Of a DNA stretch of 27,203 nucleotides, positions 6,244-12,196 are shown one piece after another (the first letter of the stretch is position 1; each line of letters begins with the position of its first letter). Source of the stretch: WAPX01 sp964622075 (GTDB lineage Archaea; Halobacteriota; Archaeoglobi; Archaeoglobales; Archaeoglobaceae). Made by a program: the position numbers and the translations under genes. The DNA is taken from assembly GCA_964622075.1 (NCBI GenBank), contig CAZUMR010000040.1:1-27203 (forward strand). Direction: 5' to 3'. The notes under the pieces were generated by a model, which was not told the DNA's origin, did no database searches, and was given only the letters and a program-made list of their open reading frames with translations.

Positions 6244-7506
6244 ATGCTCTGCGTGAAAGGCGGGCTCTGTTACATTGACGGCACATTCGTCAACGCAGAC
6301 ATTCTGATCGACGGGGGAAAAATAGCGAAAGTGGCAAGAGATATAGGTGAAGATCTGACTGGAGAAGAAGTTATAGATGCAGAAAACTGCCTCGTAATTC
6401 CTTCTTTTTTCAACTCACACACCCATGCGGCAATGACACTCCTCAGGTGTGTGGTTGAGGACAGACCTCTGATGGAGTGGCTCAGGGAAGTATGGAAAAT
6501 AGAGGGGAGGATGAGTGATAGTGATGTTTACGCAGGAACAAGGCTTGCAATCCTTGAAATGATCAAAACTGGATGTGGCTGTTTTTCAGATCAGTACTTC
6601 CACATGGACGCAGTAGCAAGAGCTGTGGAGGAGAGTGGTGTAAGGGCAGTTCTTGGATATGGAATGATTGACATGGGTGATGAGGAGAAGAGAGAGAAGG
6701 AGCTCAGAGAGGCGAGAAAATTCATAGAGGGGTGGAAAGACAGGTGTGATAGAATTGGGCTGAGCGTTGACCCTCACTCACCCTACACGTGCTCGGAAGA
6801 GCTAATCAGAGAGAGCCTAAAGCTTGCAGAAGAGTACAGCCTTCCAGTCCACATTCACGTAGCTGAAACGGAGTGGGAGGTAAATGAGATACTGAACAAA
6901 AAGGGAATGAGGCCGGTGGAATATCTCGACAGTCTGAACGTTTTCAGAGAGAGAACGATTATTGCTCACGGCGTATGGCTGAGTGATGGTGAGATAGAAT
7001 TGCTTGCCAAAAAGGGAGTGAGTGTTGCTCACTGCCCCGTCAGCAACTTGAAGCTTGGCTCCGGAATTGCAAGAGTGGCTGATTTGCTGAAAGCTGGAGT
7101 TAACGTATGCCTTGGCACAGACGGTGCTGCAAGCAATAACAGCCTTAACATGCTGGAAGAGATGAAGTTTGCAGTTTTACTTCAGAAAATCAGGAGTGGA
7201 GTGGATTCAATCAGCACGGGAGATTTCCTTAGGATGGCAACAGAAAATGGCTACAAAGCTTACGGAATTAAGGGCGGCAGAATTGAGACTGGTTACCTTG
7301 CAGATATTGCAATTCTTGAAAAGAGCTTCAGCTACACTCCACTTTACAACCCCGTTTACAGCATCGTTTACTCATCCTGTGGATTTGAAGTGAGAGATCT
7401 CATCGTCAACGGAGAGGTCGTAATGAGGAATAGAGATGTGCTCACAATGGATGAAGAGGAGGTAATAGATGAGGCAGAGAGGAGGGGATTCAATCTTGTT
7501 CTCTGA
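6244..7506 (+). CDS. mtaD: 5'-methylthioadenosine/S-adenosylhomocysteine deaminase-type amidohydrolase
   Basis: A 420-residue amidohydrolase of the MtaD/DadD family, which deaminates methylthioadenosine, S-adenosylhomocysteine or 5'-deoxyadenosine to the inosine derivative, part of SAM by-product salvage in archaea. The metal-binding residues are visible: HxH at 59-61 (SHTHAAM), His205 within VHIHVAETE, His240 (IIAHGVWL) and Asp291 (GTDGAASNN). Two beta-sandwich segments flank the TIM barrel. The ATG at 6244 lacks a ribosome site, suggesting a leaderless message. It is probably monocistronic; the next gene converges on it. Which nucleoside is preferred cannot be read from the sequence. Confidence 0.88.
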   Translation: MLCVKGGLCYIDGTFVNADILIDGGKIAKVARDIGEDLTGEEVIDAENCLVIPSFFNSHTHAAMTLLRCVVEDRPLMEWLREVWKIEGRMSDSDVYAGTRLAILEMIKTGCGCFSDQYFHMDAVARAVEESGVRAVLGYGMIDMGDEEKREKELREARKFIEGWKDRCDRIGLSVDPHSPYTCSEELIRESLKLAEEYSLPVHIHVAETEWEVNEILNKKGMRPVEYLDSLNVFRERTIIAHGVWLSDGEIELLAKKGVSVAHCPVSNLKLGSGIARVADLLKAGVNVCLGTDGAASNNSLNMLEEMKFAVLLQKIRSGVDSISTGDFLRMATENGYKAYGIKGGRIETGYLADIAILEKSFSYTPLYNPVYSIVYSSCGFEVRDLIVNGEVVMRNRDVLTMDEEEVIDEAERRGFNLVL

Positions 7507-7540
7507 TTATCGCCTTGCATCTATTAGCATGAACATTGAA

Positions 7541-7573
7541 GTTAAAGCTAAAGTTAAAGCCTAAAGCTAAAGC
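7541..7573. repeat. Short tandem TAAAGC/TAAAGT repeats between convergent genes
   Basis: Five imperfect TAAAG(C/T) units run across the 60-bp gap between the deaminase stop and the stop of the convergent membrane regulator, reaching into the last codon of the latter. The tract is probably simple-sequence slippage; no function is evident. Confidence 0.5.
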
Positions 7574-8391
7574 CCGAAAAACTTTCTGTATTTATCCTTC
7601 AGGAAGATAACATTTCCCCTTCCCTTCTTTACCTTCTCTATGTATCCCCTCCTCTCAAGGTCGGTAAGAATCAGGCTCACTTTGGCTTCTGAATACTTCA
7701 GCCTGCTTCTCAGCTCTTTTTGAGTTATCCTTCCTCCCGCACTAACTATAACGTCCAGAGCCTCTCTAAGATCATCCGGCAGGCATACAATTGCGTTTTT
7801 AACGTCTTCAGCCCTGAGCTCGTCTGTTTCACTTAAAACGTCCGGAACGCTCTCTGTCTCTTTCACTTCGCCCTCACTGTCTCCAGAGTAAATATCCTTG
7901 GAGCTTTTGTTTCCAAAATCAAGTTTTCCAAACTTCCTGAGGATAGCCAGACTTACAATGGCAACAAAACAGACTGCAACCACAGCTGCTACATTTATCC
8001 TGTTATTTGGCTGCGATTGAACAGTTTGCGGGGACGGAAATTCCACATTTGGCTGTGTGAAGTTGAAGTTCAGAGGTGGAAAGAGAATTAAATCCACGAT
8101 ATAACTGCCATTCTTCTCAATTGTAACGTTATCCTCCGCATAAAGCACAACCCTTCCGTTCTGATAGTAGTAAGCCCTTATTACGTAGTGCCCGGGAGGA
8201 AGGCTAAACGAGTAGTGTCCATCCGGAGTTACATATTTCTGCTCAGGTGTTGTGTTTACCACTATTACGGCTTTTGGCAGGGGTTTCAGATTTTCCCAGT
8301 TATAAACGACTCCGTGGACTACAGCTCCACTGCAGGGATATGCAAACGATAGAAGTATGAGTAATGCCAGTAGTTTTGCTGATGCTTGCAT
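7567..8391 (-). CDS. Membrane-anchored winged-helix regulator with extracellular beta domain
   Basis: A 274-residue protein built like a one-component membrane sensor. Residues 1-22 are a signal peptide (LLALLILLSFAYPCSGA). Residues 23-105 form a carboxypeptidase-regulatory-like beta-sandwich (GVVYNWENLKPLPKAVIVVN, DGHYSFSLPPGHYVIRAYY). One transmembrane helix lies at about 132-152 (VAAVVAVCFVAIVSLAI), an acidic linker follows, and a cytoplasmic winged helix occupies about 205-272 (GGRITQKELRSRLKYSEAKVSLILTDLERRGYIEKV), of the COG2512/MarR-like type. Such proteins are predicted membrane-tethered transcription regulators in euryarchaea. A TATA-like CTATTTTATAC sits about 25 bp before the ATG, so the message is likely leaderless and transcribed separately from the upstream 8480-8833 gene. 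It lies beside the fibre locus and may report envelope state; targets are unknown. Confidence 0.8.
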   Translation of the reverse strand: MQASAKLLALLILLSFAYPCSGAVVHGVVYNWENLKPLPKAVIVVNTTPEQKYVTPDGHYSFSLPPGHYVIRAYYYQNGRVVLYAEDNVTIEKNGSYIVDLILFPPLNFNFTQPNVEFPSPQTVQSQPNNRINVAAVVAVCFVAIVSLAILRKFGKLDFGNKSSKDIYSGDSEGEVKETESVPDVLSETDELRAEDVKNAIVCLPDDLREALDVIVSAGGRITQKELRSRLKYSEAKVSLILTDLERRGYIEKVKKGRGNVIFLKDKYRKFFGL

Positions 8392-8479
8392 CAGCCAGAT
8401 GGTTGAAAAAGCTGTATAAAATAGATTGCTTTAAATCTCTCGGATTAAGCCATTCCAGTATCACACTTTCCTCCAAGCA

Positions 8480-8833
8480 TCATACCGCAAGTTCCGATCC
8501 GTCTTCAAAGGTAAAGGTTACAGTCGTATTTCTGTAAATGCAGAGTTTTTCTCCCGGGTAAAGCGTGTAATCGGTGATTCCGCAGTTAGATCCCACAATC
8601 TTTATGTCGAAGTCAGCAATATTTTTTATACAAATTTTATTTCTACATCTACACGCATGAATGTAATCGCTCCTCTCGCCAACTGCCTGAATGCTGAGTC
8701 TGGCTTTCTCATCGTCTGAAAAACTTGCTCCGCTAAACGAACTGAACAAACTGAAGACGCCAAAGATAAGTGAAACTACAAGCAGCACGGAGACGAGCTT
8801 AAAAGCTCTCAGCTCCAGAAATCTTAACTTCAT
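8480..8833 (-). CDS. Small secreted or membrane-anchored Cys-rich protein, probable SipW-type substrate
   Basis: This 117-residue protein is not one I recognise by name. A basic N-terminus and a hydrophobic helix (VSVLLVVSLIFGVFSLF, about 14-30) precede GASFSDDEKARLSIQAVG at 35-52. That segment resembles the processed region of TasA/CalY proteins (AYFSDVE ... AG) found in the two neighbours. The remainder is a short beta-rich domain with five cysteines (61, 63, 68, 84, 98) and a YPGEKLCIYRNTTVTFTF strand pair. The ATG at 8833 is chosen because AGGAGGTG stands just upstream; a longer reading back to 8893 would overlap the peptidase gene and has no ribosome site. It follows the signal peptidase by two bases, so it is almost certainly in the same operon. 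I infer a minor or anchoring component of the TasA-like structure. Confidence 0.72.
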   Translation of the reverse strand: MKLRFLELRAFKLVSVLLVVSLIFGVFSLFSSFSGASFSDDEKARLSIQAVGERSDYIHACRCRNKICIKNIADFDIKIVGSNCGITDYTLYPGEKLCIYRNTTVTFTFEDGSELAV

Positions 8834-8835
8834 GC

Positions 8836-9279
8836 TCACCACCTCCTGATAGCAAGTCTTGTAACCGCATATATTCCCAGAACCATGGAACACGTGCAGA
8901 AAGCCTGAAAGATTGCCAGAGTAAATCTTCCTCCCGGAACTATCATCACAACAACGCCCCTGATCTTATCCATGTCCGTTTTTCCATCAACCTCACTCAG
9001 GTTATCTCCTTTCGTAACAACACTCCCGTTCAGAACTTTCACAACCCTGTGAACAACAAGCTCGCCGCTCCTCTCGTAAACAACGACATCACCACACTCA
9101 GGAGATAGCAGAGGAGCTACAAGCACGCAGTCTCCGTTTTTAATATCAGGAAACATGCTGTTACCGTTAACAACGTAGAGCCTTACCCCGGCTATCAGTG
9201 AAAGAGCTACCAGAGCTCCAAATGCTGCCAGAAACAGCTCCACACGCCCCATGGCTCGAATTCCAGACTTCATTTTCAT
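8836..9279 (-). CDS. Signal peptidase I, archaeal/SipW type
   Basis: A 147-residue S26-family peptidase with the archaeal/ER-type Ser-His arrangement rather than bacterial Ser-Lys. Visible residues are the nucleophile Ser41 in NGNSMFPDIKNGD, His77 in LVVHRVV, and the acidic box KGDN (Asp92) with Asp98 after it. One transmembrane helix lies at about 15-33 and a second at about 120-142 (IFQAFCTCSMVLGIYAVTRLAI), the usual SipW-like layout. In Bacillus, SipW processes TasA and TapA; here it sits directly downstream of two TasA-like genes and upstream of a small SipW-type protein. Several starts compete (9279, 9273, 9252) and none has a clear ribosome site; 9279 is used as the longest. Confidence 0.88.
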   Translation of the reverse strand: MKMKSGIRAMGRVELFLAAFGALVALSLIAGVRLYVVNGNSMFPDIKNGDCVLVAPLLSPECGDVVVYERSGELVVHRVVKVLNGSVVTKGDNLSEVDGKTDMDKIRGVVVMIVPGGRFTLAIFQAFCTCSMVLGIYAVTRLAIRRW

Positions 9280-9308
9280 TCCATTTTTGATTAACTGGAT
9301 TTCCCGGC

Positions 9309-9324
9309 AAACAAAACAAAAAAT
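9309..9324 (-). terminator. T-run after the distal TasA-like gene
   Basis: Read on the minus strand the sequence is TATTTTTTGTTTTGTTTG, just past the stop of the 9332-10027 gene and before the signal peptidase gene. It could end most fibre-subunit transcripts while allowing limited read-through to the peptidase, giving more subunit than enzyme. That stoichiometric role is inference. Confidence 0.4.
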
Positions 9325-9331
9325 AGGAAGA

Positions 9332-10027
9332 TCACTGATTTATCGTAACGGTGACGTTCATTATGGTTATGTCTCCCTGATAATCGTTACCGGCCGAAGT
9401 GTGAAACTCCACGTTCATGTTCATCTGCAGGTAGCTGTCTGGTGGGCTGTAGTAAGCACCGTTGGGATCGAGAGCAGGTGGAGTTACGTTGTGGATGCCA
9501 CAGTTCTTCAGATCGTCAAGATCGAAGTAACCATTCCCGTTCAGATCGCTCAAACCGTAACTCACTCCAGCAGCTGTAACGTTGCCATTATAAACGAGGT
9601 TCTGCTGAAGTTGCTGAACATCGTTAACGAACCATGTGAGGGACAGGGACTGAACATAGAGATAACTGCTCATTCCCAGAGCTGTGGTCGGAGCTGTGTC
9701 AGATTCCGGACCGTTTACGAGTCCGTTGCTCACGTTTCCATCGTTATCCTCGAGTTCATTCATTGTGAAGTCAAAGTTCAGGCTGCTGCCTGTAACGTTT
9801 CCAACGTTCCATACTCTGAGTTCTCCTATTTCACCCGGAGCCCCGGGCAGCCAGTTGTACACCTCCCAGGCAGAGTTTGAGCTCGCAATTCCATCAGTGA
9901 GGACTATGTCAAGCACACCGGCCTGGATGTTTGCAGTTGTTTTCTCAACATCAGTGAAGTAAGCGTAAGTCCCGCCTGCAAGCAGAGACAGCGTTGCAAG
10001 AATCAGAATCAAATTCGATTTTCTCAT
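9332..10027 (-). CDS. TasA/CalY-like secreted protein with a dockerin-like calcium loop
   Basis: This 231-residue protein begins with a SipW-type signal peptide (MRKSNLILILATLSLLAGG followed by TYAYFTDVEKTTANIQAG). It ends with GNDYQGDITIMNVTVTINQ, matching the N- and C-terminal signatures of TasA/camelysin (CalY) proteins, the beta-sandwich subunits of Bacillus biofilm fibres and of related archaeal bundling pili. The core is rich in Asn, Gly, Thr and Ser, with many N-x-S/T sites. Residues 161-173, DLNGNGYFDLDDL, fit an EF-hand/dockerin calcium loop (DxNxNG...DxxDL), an insertion absent from the shorter neighbour. The ATG at 10027 is preferred over 10033 because AAAGGAGGT (10034-10042) directly abuts the latter and is six bases from the former. 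It follows the other TasA-like gene on the same strand. Confidence 0.85.
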   Translation of the reverse strand: MRKSNLILILATLSLLAGGTYAYFTDVEKTTANIQAGVLDIVLTDGIASSNSAWEVYNWLPGAPGEIGELRVWNVGNVTGSSLNFDFTMNELEDNDGNVSNGLVNGPESDTAPTTALGMSSYLYVQSLSLTWFVNDVQQLQQNLVYNGNVTAAGVSYGLSDLNGNGYFDLDDLKNCGIHNVTPPALDPNGAYYSPPDSYLQMNMNVEFHTSAGNDYQGDITIMNVTVTINQ

Positions 10028-10042
10028 GGTCATACCTCCTTT

Positions 10043-10080
10043 TAAATTAAATTTATTAAATTTAAATTAATATCGCTCGA
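10043..10080 (-). promoter_or_regulatory. Probable promoter of the distal TasA-like gene
   Basis: Between the terminator of the proximal TasA-like gene and the ribosome site at 10034-10042 the minus strand reads ATATTAATTTAAATTTAATAAATTTAATTTAAA, an almost pure A/T tract that can hold TATA elements. The exact box and start point cannot be chosen by eye. Confidence 0.35.
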
Positions 10081-10087
10081 AATCAGA

Positions 10088-10120
10088 TAAAAAAATAAGA
10101 GGTTACTGAATCAATCAGTA
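10088..10120 (-). terminator. Hairpin plus T-run terminator of the proximal TasA-like gene
   Basis: On the minus strand, TACTGA-TTGAT-TCAGTA (10104-10120) is a perfect six-base inverted repeat that includes the stop codon. It is followed by CTCTTATTTTTTTATC with seven consecutive T's (10089-10095). Confidence 0.5.
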
Positions 10121-10699
10121 CGGTGCGTTCGGGTCGTTCGTCTGGAATGCCTTGAAGGTCACATCAAACGTGCTCTTGTCACCCTGATAGGCGTTACCTG
10201 TAGCACTGTCAATGTGCAGACTCATGTTAACGTGCATCGTAGCTCCCGGACTCAGACTGCCAAGGTAAACCCAGCTCCCTGCCTGGGAATACAGAGTTGT
10301 ACCGGCCGCAAGCTTGTCCGTTCCATCGACATTAACCTGAACGTAAGTCTTGTTGCTGAGGTCGTTTATGTCGTTGGCAGGGTTGGCTGCGAGCTCGGGT
10401 TCAGTTGTAACACCACCACTGTCAACGAGGTTATCAATTTTCAGGTAAACATCAACTGTACTCGTACCGTTGTTGTAAACTGAGGTGTTATACCAGTAAG
10501 TCTCACCTGGAAGAGCTGTTAGAGCTACATTGTACGGGCCAAACGATCCACTCGAATCCGTAACTTCTATATCTACAGTTCCTGCAGCAAACACATTGTT
10601 CTGGGACGTCTCAACATCAGAGAAGTAAGCAAACGTCCCCGCTCCGAGGACGACTGCTACGAGTCCCAGAACAAGCAAACTAACGGGTAGTTTTCTCAT
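10115..10699 (-). CDS. TasA/CalY-like secreted fibre protein
   Basis: This 194-residue protein has a SipW-type signal peptide: MRKLPVSLLVLGLVAVVLGA followed by GTFAYFSDVETSQNNVFAAG. The mature domain (GTVDIEVTDSSG onward) is beta-rich and ends with GNAYQGDKSTFDVTFKAFQ, the C-terminal TasA/CalY pattern (N-x-YQG-D ... F-x-A-x-Q). The length and both signatures match TasA-like subunits that polymerise by donor-strand exchange of the mature N-terminus. A GTG at 10708 is in frame, but GGAGGTG lies seven bases before the ATG at 10699. A TATA element (ATATAAAAC read on the plus strand, 10736-10744) serves its promoter, so this gene is the first of the fibre cluster. I infer that it is the major subunit. 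Confidence 0.87.
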   Translation of the reverse strand: MRKLPVSLLVLGLVAVVLGAGTFAYFSDVETSQNNVFAAGTVDIEVTDSSGSFGPYNVALTALPGETYWYNTSVYNNGTSTVDVYLKIDNLVDSGGVTTEPELAANPANDINDLSNKTYVQVNVDGTDKLAAGTTLYSQAGSWVYLGSLSPGATMHVNMSLHIDSATGNAYQGDKSTFDVTFKAFQTNDPNAPY

Positions 10700-10735
10700 C
10701 TCCTGCACCTCCAGTCTAATGTTTCATCTAAAACC

Positions 10736-10744
10736 ATATAAAAC
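10736..10744 (-). promoter_or_regulatory. TATA box of the proximal TasA-like gene
   Basis: GTTTTATAT on the minus strand lies about 37-45 bp before the ATG at 10699. This leaves room for a short leader containing the GGAGGTG ribosome site. Confidence 0.55.
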
Positions 10745-10803
10745 AGCAAGAATGTAAAATATATTTTTGAAATACAGATCAATAACAGGAATCAATGGTA
10801 AAA

Positions 10804-10839
10804 ACTGCAGATAGGGTTGAGAGATATGGACTGCAGATA
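10804..10839. repeat. Direct repeat ACTGCAGATA upstream of the fibre promoter
   Basis: ACTGCAGATA occurs at 10804-10813 and 10830-10839, 26 bp apart, 60-100 bp upstream of the TATA box at 10736-10744 and downstream of the winged-helix gene. It could be a pair of regulator sites, but the repeat is short. Confidence 0.35.
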
Positions 10840-10882
10840 CTGACCGGAAGTAAGGCTAAAAACACGATAAGTAAAAAGAGAA

Positions 10883-11182
10883 TTACTCAAAGTGAGAGAG
10901 TAACTCGTAACCAACTCTGAGCAAGTTCATGCCCTTCTCAGTCGTCCTGTAAACGACCCTCCCATCAACTCTCTCAACGCTCAGAAGGCCAAGGGATATG
11001 ATCTCCTCAATAATTGCAGTAGCTTTTTTAAAATTTAAATTTGCACCGTAAATAATTCTCGTTTTATTAGTACCGTGCTTGGCTATTTCAAGAACTTCAA
11101 GAACTATTTCAATTTTGCACCTTCTGTTCTTCTCCTCATACACATTGCGAGAACTGCGAAGTTTTACGGCTTTTTCAGGCAC
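10883..11182 (-). CDS. Winged-helix DNA-binding protein (HTH_45-like)
   Basis: A 99-residue single-domain winged helix of the archaeal PF14947 (HTH_45) type. Helix 1 is CKIEIVLEVLEIAKHGTNKT, the recognition region RIIYGANLNFKKATAIIEEI is followed by SLGLLSVERVDGRVVYRTTEKG as the wing, and a C-terminal helix NLLRVGYELLSHF may dimerise. The GTG at 11182 is preferred because GAGGTGA stands six bases upstream. It lies between the fibre genes on its 3' side and the divergent peptidase gene on its 5' side, and its promoter overlaps a perfect inverted repeat, so an autoregulated local regulator of the surface island is likely. Targets are inferred only from position. Confidence 0.82.
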   Translation of the reverse strand: MPEKAVKLRSSRNVYEEKNRRCKIEIVLEVLEIAKHGTNKTRIIYGANLNFKKATAIIEEIISLGLLSVERVDGRVVYRTTEKGMNLLRVGYELLSHFE

Positions 11183-11216
11183 AGTATTTCACCTCAATCT
11201 TTCCTGTGTCCGGACT

Positions 11217-11246
11217 CAAATATAAAGTTTCCTAATGAAACTTTAT
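11217..11246 (-). promoter_or_regulatory. Promoter of the winged-helix gene overlapped by a 10-bp inverted repeat operator
   Basis: ATAAAGTTTC (11222-11231) and GAAACTTTAT (11237-11246) are perfect inverted arms with a five-base spacer. The lower arm overlaps the probable TATA box of the gene starting at 11182 (TTTATATTTG on the minus strand, 11217-11228) and the rest covers the BRE side. A dimer bound here would block TBP/TFB, which fits negative autoregulation. Confidence 0.55.
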
Positions 11247-11292
11247 CAATTTTTTACACTATCATAACAATTATGTGCTAAAGGTTAACAAG

Positions 11293-11380
11293 GATCAGCA
11301 ATACTGATCTGGAATTCAAATCACAGAGCAGAACTGAAAAACGCTATCTGGAATTCAGAATTTATTATTAAAATTTAAAA
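11293..11380 (+). promoter_or_regulatory. Promoter and repeat elements upstream of the second signal peptidase
   Basis: GATCAG (11293-11298) and CTGATC (11304-11309) form an inverted repeat with a five-base spacer. ATCTGGAATTCA is perfectly repeated at 11307-11318 and 11346-11357. The AT-rich block 11361-11380 (TTTATTATTAAAATTTAAAA) ends 13 bases before the ATG and probably holds the TATA box, giving a leaderless or near-leaderless message. Confidence 0.5.
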
Positions 11381-11393
11381 CTCAGTATCTTTC

Positions 11394-12191
11394 ATGGAAA
11401 AGCCCGGAATTAAAGTTACGGTATTTGCTCTGGCCCTCACATCCATCACGTTTCTGGCCTTTGAAACCATCCCGATGATCGTACTCAGCGGAAGCATGCA
11501 GCCATACATGAACCCGGGAGATATAGTAATCGTTTACAGAGGTGTAAATCCGGAAAAACTTGAAGTTGGAGATGTTATAACATTCAAGGTCCATCTGAAA
11601 AGGGATACAGTCGTTACTCACAGAATAGTCGGATTCGAGGGAGATAGAATAATAACAAAAGGGGATAACAACAAGGTAAAGGACGATTTCACAGTTAAAG
11701 CTGAAGACGTTGTGGGTGTACCCGTAGCACTCATACCTTTTGCAGGATACGTGGTCAGTGCGATTAGAGAAAACGGAATCAGATCATACATCGTGACCGT
11801 TCTAATCCCATCATTATACATTATTGCATCCGAGCTCAGGGATGCAAAGGGAGAAAGAAGGGGCAGAAGTCCCAGAACCCGGAGGTTTTTCTCAGCAAGA
11901 AGATTTGTCGTAACCCTAACACTGTACTCTGCAGTATTCTATTTTCTGTCCTCACCACTGTTTGCAGATGTGGCCGGTGTCAGGTGTGTGGAATTCACGA
12001 ACTCCACCACCGGTTACTCTCTGGGAAAAACGGGAATCTCCGAAATAATACCGGTTTTCTGGACAGTTTCCGCAAGCAGAATTTCCCCCGTACTTCCCTA
12101 TCTGATTCCCCTTGCCATTTCCATAACCGCAACTCTGCTCTCCTACCCTCTATGGCTGAAAGAGGTCAGAAGCAGATTCAGGAGGAGGTGA
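11394..12191 (+). CDS. Signal peptidase I family protein with additional C-terminal membrane helices
   Basis: A 265-residue S26-type peptidase with catalytic Ser34 in LSGSMQPYMNPGD, His76 in TVVTHRIVGFEGD, and the acidic box ITKGDNN (Asp91) followed by Asp97/Asp98. Beyond the usual core and a helix at about 107-125, it continues with a basic loop (RDAKGERRGRSPRTRR) and two more hydrophobic segments (VVTLTLYSAVFYFLSS and PVLPYLIPLAISITATLLSYP), an extended architecture common in archaeal peptidases that neighbour DUF5305 proteins. It is divergent from the winged-helix gene, and its stop overlaps the ribosome site of the DUF5305 gene, so the two form an operon. It has no clear Shine-Dalgarno. 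It may process one of the TasA-like proteins or the DUF5305 partner. Confidence 0.85.
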   Translation: MEKPGIKVTVFALALTSITFLAFETIPMIVLSGSMQPYMNPGDIVIVYRGVNPEKLEVGDVITFKVHLKRDTVVTHRIVGFEGDRIITKGDNNKVKDDFTVKAEDVVGVPVALIPFAGYVVSAIRENGIRSYIVTVLIPSLYIIASELRDAKGERRGRSPRTRRFFSARRFVVTLTLYSAVFYFLSSPLFADVAGVRCVEFTNSTTGYSLGKTGISEIIPVFWTVSASRISPVLPYLIPLAISITATLLSYPLWLKEVRSRFRRR

Positions 12192-12196
12192 TTCTG

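Noticed and set aside
7541..7573. CRISPR-like repeat
   Set aside because: The units are 6-7 bases, contiguous and without spacers; this is simple-sequence repetition.
9251..9880. 209-codon plus-strand open frame opposite the TasA-like gene
   Set aside because: It is antisense to the gene with a SipW-type signal peptide and TasA signatures; its composition (Val/Ile/His-rich) is that of a complement frame.
11984..12196. Upstream extension of the DUF5305 gene
   Set aside because: It would lie inside the signal peptidase gene in another frame; the ribosome site at 12181-12191 supports the TTG at 12197.
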